Source of the DNA: Bordetella parapertussis
Lineage (GTDB): Bacteria; Pseudomonadota; Gammaproteobacteria; Burkholderiales; Burkholderiaceae_B
NCBI GenBank assembly: GCA_945882005.1
Contig: CAMCWG010000203.1
Location: forward strand, 1-5,431
Length of the DNA stretch: 5,431 nucleotides
Direction: 5' to 3'
The position numbers and the translations under genes are program-made. The notes below the pieces were generated by a model that saw only the letters and a list, made by a program, of their open reading frames with translations, searched no databases and was not told the origin of the DNA. This document shows positions 1-4,435 of this stretch, in pieces (within the stretch, counting starts at the first letter, position 1; every line of letters begins with the position of its first letter).

Positions 1-123
1 ACCAATGATCAGGCGCGATTTCAGCCAACCGACACCCTACCGTACCCTTGCCCCCGCAAATCGACGGCTTCGTTGTGCAGACCCATGCACTGTATTTTGC
101 TCAAACGATGCTGCTCGGGCGTT

Positions 124-145
124 AAAAAGCCACCCGAAGGTGGCT
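124..145 (-). terminator. Rho-independent terminator of the peptide operon
   Basis: Read on the minus strand, a perfect 7-bp stem AGCCACC/GGTGGCT closes on a UUCG tetraloop, one of the most stable RNA loops, and is followed directly by a T-run. It begins 32 bases after the stop of the second peptide gene, so it closes that transcript. In the plus direction no T-run follows the stem, so it acts mainly on minus-strand transcription. Confidence 0.9.
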
Positions 146-177
146 AGTACTCAAGTGCAGTCGCCGGACAGTAATAG

Positions 178-306
178 CTAAGCAACACAGTGAGTTTGAA
201 GGTTGAGCCAGCTGACTTGTGCATAAGCTGTCCCACCACCGGCAGCCAGTTCCAGTGCATCATCGGATACATCCTGCACAACAACTTCATCAAGTTCAAT
301 GTTCAT
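178..306 (-). CDS. Double-glycine leader peptide precursor, copy 1 (putative RiPP or secreted peptide)
   Basis: This 42-residue peptide gene starts at ATG (304-306) and stops at TAG (178-180). A GGAG ribosome-binding site lies 6 bases before the ATG. Residues 1-24 form an acidic leader ending VSDDALELAAGG, which fits the spacing of the double-glycine leader consensus LSxxELxxIxGG (V-12, S-11, L-7, A-4, G-2, G-1). Leaders of this type are cut after GG by C39-peptidase ABC transporters, with export of the C-terminal part. The predicted core is GTAYAQVSWLNLQTHCVA, with one Cys, two Thr and one Ser that could be modified. The leader is the same as that of the peptide encoded just upstream (402-521) except for A22V; the core is unrelated except for V-S and a Cys eight residues after the Ser. 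It is the second gene of the pair and is followed by a terminator. The product class (lanthipeptide, other RiPP or unmodified pheromone) cannot be decided because no modification gene is visible. I do not recognise a named family. Confidence 0.72.
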   Translation of the reverse strand: MNIELDEVVVQDVSDDALELAAGGGTAYAQVSWLNLQTHCVA

Positions 307-353
307 AGCAGACTCCAAGGTTGTAGGTAATCGGCGTAGAAGAAGCTAACACC
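234..353 (-). repeat. Direct repeat unit A (pairs with 449-568)
   Basis: This 120-base block matches 449-568 without gaps at an offset of 215, with five differences (242, 265, 268, 301, 308). It covers the ribosome-binding region and the 24 leader codons of a peptide gene and ends at the first base of codon 25, the first core residue after GG. It is a gene-level duplication in which only the core was replaced. Confidence 0.95.
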
Positions 354-368
354 CAGAAGTAAGCTCAT
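303..368 (-). CDS. Short upstream ORF overlapping the start of peptide gene copy 1 (tentative)
   Basis: An open frame of 21 codons runs from ATG (366-368) to a TGA that shares bases with the ATG of the next peptide gene (ATGA at 303-306). It encodes MSLLL followed by GVSFFYADYLQPWSLL. The same frame, with a different start segment, precedes peptide copy 2. A degenerate ribosome-binding unit (TTGGA, 7 bases before the ATG) lies upstream. It could couple translation of the two peptide genes. Because the repeat copies are nearly identical here, selection on this frame cannot be judged, and the openness may be chance: the SD of the downstream gene is embedded in its last codons. Confidence 0.3.
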   Translation of the reverse strand: MSLLLGVSFFYADYLQPWSLL

Positions 369-395
369 GTACAGTTCCAAGGTTGTGGCGTAGAG
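363..395 (-). repeat. Degenerate third copy of the peptide-gene start region
   Basis: On the minus strand this stretch reads TCTACGCC, then ACAACCTTGGA, then seven bases and ATGA. It matches the region in front of the two peptide ATGs except that eight bases (GATTACCT) between the first two blocks are missing and the spacer before ATG differs. No leader codons follow; after about 14 bases the next full unit begins. It looks like the remains of a third peptide gene whose body was deleted. Confidence 0.6.
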
Positions 396-401
396 ATTCC
401 T

Positions 402-521
402 CTAACACATATACGGCGACAGCCAGTACGACACCCTCCCCCCCTGCGCACCACCGACAGCCAGTTCCAGTGCATCATCAGAGACATCCTGCACAACAAC
501 TTCATCAAGTTCAATATTCAT
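402..521 (-). CDS. Double-glycine leader peptide precursor, copy 2 (putative RiPP or secreted peptide)
   Basis: This 39-residue peptide gene has an ATG at 519-521, a GGAG site 6 bases upstream and a TAG stop at 402-404. It is the promoter-proximal member of the pair. The leader (residues 1-24) ends VSDDALELAVGG and matches that of copy 1 in 23 of 24 residues. Of the four nucleotide differences within the shared leader codons, three are silent third-position changes and one gives A22V, which supports this reading frame as translated. The predicted core after GG is AQGGRVSYWLSPYMC: aromatic, with two Ser and a C-terminal Cys. A run of seven G in the core codons for Q-G-G could slip and change the frame. 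The gene was too short for ordinary gene calling. The role is inferred: leader-dependent export and probably modification of a 15-residue product such as a bacteriocin or signal. No enzyme or transporter is visible nearby. Confidence 0.72.
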   Translation of the reverse strand: MNIELDEVVVQDVSDDALELAVGGAQGGRVSYWLSPYMC

Positions 522-568
522 ATCAGACTCCAAGGTTGTAGGTAATCGGCGTAGAAGAAGCTAACACC
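449..568 (-). repeat. Direct repeat unit B (pairs with 234-353)
   Basis: This is the second copy of the 120-base block described for 234-353, 115 of 120 bases identical. It carries the upstream region and leader codons of the promoter-proximal peptide gene. Beyond both ends of the block the two loci share no evident similarity. Confidence 0.95.
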
Positions 569-580
569 AGTTAAAGGCAT
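518..580 (-). CDS. Short upstream ORF overlapping the start of peptide gene copy 2 (tentative)
   Basis: A 20-codon frame starts at ATG (578-580) and stops at a TGA overlapping the ATG of peptide copy 2 (ATGA at 518-521). It reads MPLT and then GVSFFYADYLQPWSLI, so the part from GVS onward equals that of the other upstream ORF except for the last residue. It has no good ribosome-binding site. It lies in the predicted 5' leader of the mRNA, with its ATG inside the palindrome at 576-592. It may be a coupling or regulatory leader ORF, or only untranslated leader sequence carried along by the duplication. Confidence 0.25.
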   Translation of the reverse strand: MPLTGVSFFYADYLQPWSLI

Positions 581-592
581 TTTAAGAATGCC
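576..592. promoter_or_regulatory. Interrupted palindrome at the predicted transcript start
   Basis: GGCATT and AATGCC are perfect 6-base inverted arms around a 5-base centre. The palindrome sits just downstream of the predicted -10 box and would form the 5' end of the peptide mRNA. It could be an operator or a 5' stabilising hairpin. Its role is inferred only from its position. Confidence 0.4.
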
Positions 593-599
593 ATTTCTT

Positions 600-627
600 T
601 TTAAATCCGCTTGTCGATTGGTGTCAA
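600..627 (-). promoter_or_regulatory. Predicted sigma70-type promoter of the peptide operon
   Basis: On the minus strand a perfect -35 box TTGACA (622-627) is separated by 16 bases from TTTAAA (600-605), which matches four of six -10 positions. Transcription would start near 593, about 70 bases before the first peptide ATG. This makes a transcript of roughly 470 bases ending at the terminator at 124-145. Confidence 0.6.
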
Positions 628-662
628 ACGTTATTTGCAGTATTTCTGAAATCTGGTTACAT

Positions 663-688
663 AAGGGTTACACGAAAATGAAACCCTT
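663..688. promoter_or_regulatory. 7-bp inverted repeat upstream of the peptide promoter
   Basis: AAGGGTT (663-669) and AACCCTT (682-688) are perfect inverted arms separated by 12 bases. They lie about 36 bases upstream of the -35 box, within an AT-rich stretch (569-752) that holds no gene. The arrangement, with arm centres about 19 bases apart, would suit a dimeric activator, but no regulator gene is in the window. Confidence 0.35.
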
Positions 689-752
689 CTAAACAGAAAT
701 AAAAAAACGCTCAAGAGTCGCATAAATACAGGGCTTAATAACTAAGAGCCTT

Positions 753-792
753 AAAAAAAAAAGGCCTCAAAGCATTTACGCTTAGAGACCTT
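753..792 (-). terminator. Rho-independent terminator after tRNA-Lys
   Basis: On the minus strand a 13-position stem (780-792 with 761-773; one T-T mismatch and one G-T pair) closes on a 6-base loop (774-779) and runs into a tract of ten T (753-762, the last two paired in the stem). It lies 9 bases beyond the 3' end of the tRNA. It ends the tRNA transcript and any read-through from the amidase gene, and it insulates the peptide operon that follows. Confidence 0.93.
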
Positions 793-801
793 CTTTCTAC
801 T

Positions 802-878
802 TGGTGGGTCGGGGGAGACTCGAACTCCCGACCAACGGATTAAAAGTCCGCTGCTCTAACCAACTGAGCTACCGACCC
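802..878 (-). tRNA. tRNA-Lys, anticodon UUU
   Basis: The 77-base gene folds into a complete cloverleaf on the minus strand. The acceptor stem is GGGTCGG/CCGACCC with discriminator A and an encoded CCA. The D arm is GCTC/GAGC, the anticodon stem GCGGA/TCCGT (one G-U pair) holds the loop CTTTTAA with anticodon TTT, and the T arm GGGAG/CTCCC holds TTCGAGT. It decodes AAA and AAG lysine codons. In bacteria the wobble U34 of this tRNA normally carries an mnm5s2U-type modification, the pathway in which the mnmC product encoded in this window acts. It has its own promoter upstream and a strong terminator downstream, and it lies between the amidase gene and the peptide operon. tRNA 3' ends are common integration sites, but I found no second copy of its 3' end here. 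Confidence 0.98.
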
Positions 879-888
879 CAAGCCCTAT

Positions 889-917
889 ATTATGACTTTT
901 TCATTATTGGCTGTCAA
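889..917 (-). promoter_or_regulatory. Promoter of tRNA-Lys
   Basis: On the minus strand a perfect -35 TTGACA (912-917) is followed after exactly 17 bases by CATAAT (889-894), five of six matches to the -10 consensus. A GC-rich discriminator (GGGC) follows, typical of stringently controlled stable-RNA promoters. The start would be near 882, leaving only a few bases before the mature tRNA 5' end. It lies just after the amidase stop codon. Confidence 0.85.
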
Positions 918-925
918 ACCGAGGG

Positions 926-2152
926 CTAGCCAGTAAAAATTGCCTCAAACTTAGAGCCCAAGGCGAGTAGTCGACAGTCTTCATTTACGGCGCCGACAAG
1001 CTGCACACCCAGAGGCATATTTGCATCGCCGTAACCGAAAGGCAGCGTCAAGCAAGGCACGCCAAGTGTTGTCCAAACCCGATTAAAGGTCGACGACCCT
1101 GTCCCGGTTGATTTAAGTGGCGCCTGGCCCGGAGCACCAAGCGTCAAGACCGCATCAACACCTAACATCGCCTTCGCAAACAGTTCTTTGCACTTTTGAA
1201 CATGCGCAAGCTCTTCTTTGAACTGCGCATCGGTAATCTGCAGCCCGGTTTCTATGAGTTTGATCGTAGAGGCACCCAAGTTTGCGGGCTGAGTGCGATA
1301 GACCGACTCGTAAGAGCGTGCGGCGTCGTACGCCATGATCTGGCGATTGGACTGGCCAAGGGCCAGAAAATCGTTTGCGGGCAATTGGATGTCGACGATT
1401 TCCGCCCCAGCCGCAGCCAGCATATCTCGTGCACGCTCAAGTGCACGCACTGCATCCTGATCCGCTTCAGGTACTTCTGGTGATAGATACCAAGCGATGC
1501 GCGGCCTGGCCGGAGCTTGAACAGCCCCACATTTTTCAATCAGCACGGAAGACAGCAAACAAATATCGGTCATTGAACGGGCCATTAACCCGATCGTGTC
1601 CATCGTGACTGACAAAGGTCCAACGCCTTCAAGTGAAACTTTTCCGTGTGTTGGCTTAAAGCCAATAATGCCGCAGTACGCGGCTGGACGAATCGTTGAG
1701 CCGCCCGTTTGCGAACCCAGCGCCATCGTCACCATATTGTCTGCCACGGCTGCGGCAGAACCACTCGACGATCCACCCGGTGTGCGGTCTAGCGCGTGAG
1801 GATTGGTTGTCGGGCCTGCGTGCTGATGCGCGAACTCAGTCGTTACCGTCTTGCCCATGATCAGCGCACCAGCAGCACGCAGCTTTGCGACCGCATAGGC
1901 ATCACGTTCAGGCCGATGATTGGCAAAGGCTGCCGAGCCATAAGTCGTCGGCATGTCATGCGTATCAAAGATGTCTTTTATGCCAATGGTAATTCCTGCC
2001 AAGGGCAGCGCAGACGTATCTGCTGGCAAGGCGGCGAGTTGATCGCGCACCTGCTTCGGGTCGTGCCACGACCAGCCACGCACAAGCGGCTCGCGCGAAG
2101 CAATCCGTGCAAGTTGCTCTTCTAAAATTTGCGATCGATTTAGTGCTGCCAC
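926..2152 (-). CDS. Amidase signature family hydrolase
   Basis: This 408-residue enzyme belongs to the amidase signature family (GatA/FAAH-like), which hydrolyses carboxamide C-N bonds using a Lys-cisSer-Ser triad. All three positions are visible: Lys59 in GIKDIFDT, cis-Ser128 in TPGGSSSGS, and nucleophile Ser152 in QTGGSTIRPAAYCG. Spacing agrees with the family (24 residues between the serines). Typical C-terminal motifs (GVPCLTLPFG, MPLGVQLVG) are present. The substrate cannot be inferred. No GatB or GatC gene is adjacent, so a free-standing amidase is more likely than a GatCAB subunit. The start is GTG directly after the TAA of the GH31 gene, in the same frame. No other start before Lys59 is better, and no clear ribosome-binding site precedes it, so translational coupling is likely. 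The N-terminus seems some 15-20 residues shorter than is usual for relatives. No signal peptide is evident, so it is probably cytoplasmic. Confidence 0.92.
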   Translation of the reverse strand: MAALNRSQILEEQLARIASREPLVRGWSWHDPKQVRDQLAALPADTSALPLAGITIGIKDIFDTHDMPTTYGSAAFANHRPERDAYAVAKLRAAGALIMGKTVTTEFAHQHAGPTTNPHALDRTPGGSSSGSAAAVADNMVTMALGSQTGGSTIRPAAYCGIIGFKPTHGKVSLEGVGPLSVTMDTIGLMARSMTDICLLSSVLIEKCGAVQAPARPRIAWYLSPEVPEADQDAVRALERARDMLAAAGAEIVDIQLPANDFLALGQSNRQIMAYDAARSYESVYRTQPANLGASTIKLIETGLQITDAQFKEELAHVQKCKELFAKAMLGVDAVLTLGAPGQAPLKSTGTGSSTFNRVWTTLGVPCLTLPFGYGDANMPLGVQLVGAVNEDCRLLALGSKFEAIFTG

Positions 2153-4321
2153 TTATCGAGCCCGCGAGATACGAACCTCAGCACCGCGGCGCTTGACTTC
2201 CAAGCCCTCAGAGGGAAGGATGCGCAAGCCCTCGAGACCTTTGATGTAGCTTGAGCCCTGCATCTGCATGACACGAATCTTGTTACGCATCACCACTGGA
2301 TTGTGAACAGGCATACCAAACATCCAGACCTCGTCTAGTATGCGTGCCGAATTAAACTCACCGGTGTGATTGGCAGTTGGGCCCAGGCAGAGCATGTGTC
2401 CTTCGCGACCAAACACAGGCAAGGCGTCTAGCTCACAGGAGACCGTCCAAATCGTGCCACCTTCGTAGCGCCAGCCTGTATTGAGATCCCACCAAGCATC
2501 GCCTTTAGGCAAATAAACTTGAATCTCCTTGCCTGGCTTCATTGCCGGAGCCACCAACACTGCTGGCCCGAGCATATATTGCGTGTCCCAGCGCTGCGCC
2601 TCGGCATCCCCAGGGAAAGAGAGCGCCATGGAGCGCTGCACTGGCAAACCTGTGCGCGCTGCGTCTTCGATCGCACCGAGCACGTAAGGAATCAAGCGAT
2701 AGCGCCATTGCAACCATGACTGCACATGCGCGCGCGTTGCTTCGTCAAATGCCGTGGGCAATAAGTCTGGGTGTGCTTGAAAAGCCAAGTTCGCAGAAAA
2801 TACCGCCATACCAAGCCAGCGCAGATACAGCTCGGGCGTCATCTCGTCGGTTGGCATGGCCGCATTACCGAGCGCATGCATTTGCACCGGTACGCCGCTC
2901 GCACCAATCGATAAGGCGGTGCGCAACGTATGCTGCAAACCACCCCAGGTGTTGGGCACGCGAGGTGCACTTTGCCATAACAGCCGCTGCGCCCCAGCAA
3001 ACAAATCAGAGCTGAAGACAACGCCTTCGGGTGGGACTTTATGGCCCGCGGCAGCATCAAACAAGGCGCGACGCGCAAGGGCTGGGTAAAGAGACCGCAA
3101 TACTGCGCCACTTTCACCGCCACGCGCCACCACGTGATCAGGGATATCGAACTGCACATCACAGGCCGTTGCCCCAACACCCTCTTCCACGAGGTGACGA
3201 TGGCGCTCAGACCAAGTCTTCATCGCGTCGCGATGGGTTAAGTCAAGGAGGCCGAAGGGCTTGCCACCGGTTGCAGCGACACCTTCAAAGACATGCGCAT
3301 CACCGCTTTCGCCGACAAGCAGCCAGCCCCGGTCTTCGAGTTCAGCAAAAATTGGCGACTCTGCGAGCGCTGCGGGGATGGTATGCATACACAGATGTGT
3401 CGCATGCTTACCAAATTGACCCAGCAGCTGCTTTGGGCTGGGGAAGCGTTCGGCATCCCACTCAGGCAAAAGCTTCGAGTCTTGGTAGGTCCAGGCGGAC
3501 GGTGGGAGCAGCAATACACCATCCACTGCCAGGCTGAGCCGACGGAACTCTGCGATCAGTTCAGCAGTTTGAGATGCATTATGGCTCGTATGCTGCTCAA
3601 CCCAAACGCCCATGGACCACAACACGGGCTGACCAGCACGGCCGGTAAGCTGGGTGTATTGGTTCAAGATTTCGGTAGGCTCACCCGCAAAGACAAACAC
3701 GTCGAGCGTTTCATCTTCTACGGCGATCATGTACTCAGCCGACGATTCTGCACCAAGGTCGTGCTCTACACGACCCAGCGTGTTGACGTAAACACCCCAG
3801 CCATTCGGACTCCATGCCAGCGGCAAGGCGCGATGGTCCGGCGCATCAGAAACAATTGTTTCACCGCGCCGATCCAAATCACCCGGTGTCTCGCCCAAAC
3901 CAAAAATCTTGTCGCTGCGTTTGAGATCAAAACCAAGGGACCAAAGCTCATCCGAGCGGGCAACACCAGACTCAGAAAGCGTCACGGCTGTTTTGCCAGC
4001 TCGGTGCAAATGCAATTTAAATGGATGGACGGAGATATCTAAACCCACATCTCCCTGCAAAAGCCGCCAACCCTTCAGTGCGCCTTTAAGCGGCTCAAGG
4101 ATGGCTTCACCTATCGCTTCTGGCCGAGCAAGCAAGACTTCTGCGTGCGCACGTGCTCGCGCGCCTGGCAGAATATCTGCGGCAACAGCCTCGGGGCGAC
4201 CGCAGCGAATCCGGAACACGCCAGGCGCATGCGGCTCAACAACGAATCTCATCCCCGCACCTGCGTCGAATACAAGCTTGGTGGGCAACGTATCGACTAG
4301 TTTGAGTGAATCTAGGTGCAT
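2153..4321 (-). CDS. Glycoside hydrolase family 31 protein with a degenerate active site
   Basis: The 722-residue product has the GH31 plan (alpha-glucosidase/alpha-xylosidase superfamily): an N-terminal beta-sandwich with the GLGE motif followed by D-x-D-R-R-G (residues 141-153), a TIM barrel entered at LWSMGVWVE (234-242), and C-terminal beta domains with RYRLIPY (540-546), LGPAVLVAPA (584-593) and VYLPKG (602-607). By eye, Asp388 in ACDVQFDIP matches the catalytic nucleophile of KTDFGE-type motifs. However, the acid/base Asp of the usual GDNxSTW motif aligns with Arg454 in PRVPNTW, the DIGGF motif reads ALGNA (483-487), and the HLD motif is LLP. It may therefore be inactive on ordinary glucosides or have changed chemistry. 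No signal peptide is seen. ATG is the only plausible start; no clear Shine-Dalgarno precedes it. The gene lies 114 bases after mnmC and abuts the amidase gene. Family assignment is firm; activity is uncertain. Confidence 0.88.
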   Translation of the reverse strand: MHLDSLKLVDTLPTKLVFDAGAGMRFVVEPHAPGVFRIRCGRPEAVAADILPGARARAHAEVLLARPEAIGEAILEPLKGALKGWRLLQGDVGLDISVHPFKLHLHRAGKTAVTLSESGVARSDELWSLGFDLKRSDKIFGLGETPGDLDRRGETIVSDAPDHRALPLAWSPNGWGVYVNTLGRVEHDLGAESSAEYMIAVEDETLDVFVFAGEPTEILNQYTQLTGRAGQPVLWSMGVWVEQHTSHNASQTAELIAEFRRLSLAVDGVLLLPPSAWTYQDSKLLPEWDAERFPSPKQLLGQFGKHATHLCMHTIPAALAESPIFAELEDRGWLLVGESGDAHVFEGVAATGGKPFGLLDLTHRDAMKTWSERHRHLVEEGVGATACDVQFDIPDHVVARGGESGAVLRSLYPALARRALFDAAAGHKVPPEGVVFSSDLFAGAQRLLWQSAPRVPNTWGGLQHTLRTALSIGASGVPVQMHALGNAAMPTDEMTPELYLRWLGMAVFSANLAFQAHPDLLPTAFDEATRAHVQSWLQWRYRLIPYVLGAIEDAARTGLPVQRSMALSFPGDAEAQRWDTQYMLGPAVLVAPAMKPGKEIQVYLPKGDAWWDLNTGWRYEGGTIWTVSCELDALPVFGREGHMLCLGPTANHTGEFNSARILDEVWMFGMPVHNPVVMRNKIRVMQMQGSSYIKGLEGLRILPSEGLEVKRRGAEVRISRAR

Positions 4322-4435
4322 GTTTAGCGCGTGGGTGTAAAAGCGACCAAAGGCGCTATTTTGACGGATTTAAGTATTTTAATAAACTCAGCCCGTAATA
4401 TCCCGGCTTGCGCTCTAATTTTTTTTGAAACGGTC
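4322..4435. other. AT-rich spacer between mnmC and the GH31 gene
   Basis: This 114-base spacer has no gene. On the minus strand it holds a possible -10 element TAAAAT (4376-4381) without a convincing -35. It also holds a small bulged hairpin (4342-4357, AGCG/CGCT arms) about 20 bases before the GH31 start. No strong terminator follows mnmC, so read-through into the GH31 gene is possible. Confidence 0.4.

Noticed and set aside
21..86. 21-codon minus-strand frame from ATG at 84-86
   Set aside because: It lies beyond the peptide-operon terminator, has no ribosome-binding site and lacks the double-glycine leader. Its RVSVG ending resembles core 2 only by chance.
9..124. Protein-like plus-strand frame ending LYFAQTMLLGR at a TAA (122-124)
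   Set aside because: It is closed by an in-frame TGA at 6-8, has no start codon until near its end, and is too short to identify. It could be the tail of a broken gene to the left, but the window cannot show it.
234..568. CRISPR-like direct repeats
   Set aside because: There are only two full units of 120 bases, they contain start sites and leader codons, and the unit length and the single intervening segment do not fit a CRISPR array.
700..725. Second T-run terminator on the minus strand near the CTCTTGAG palindrome
   Set aside because: The palindrome has no room for a loop, and the outer pairs are too few to form a stable stem in front of the T-run.
926..2152. GatA subunit of the tRNA amidotransferase
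   Set aside because: The signature residues are shared by the whole amidase family. No gatB or gatC lies nearby, and the sequence around the nucleophile (QTGGSTIRPAAYCG) resembles stand-alone amidases more than GatA.
3293..4042. Long plus-strand open frame (249 codons) opposite the GH31 gene
   Set aside because: It lies fully inside the GH31 coding region on the other strand, shows no recognisable motif, and is expected by chance opposite a GC-rich gene. The same holds for the plus-strand frames at 2542-3015 and 3031-3537.
4342..4357. Terminator between mnmC and the GH31 gene
   Set aside because: The stem is only 4 pairs plus 2 across a bulge, the T-run is four bases, and it lies about 80 bases past the mnmC stop. 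It is too weak to call.
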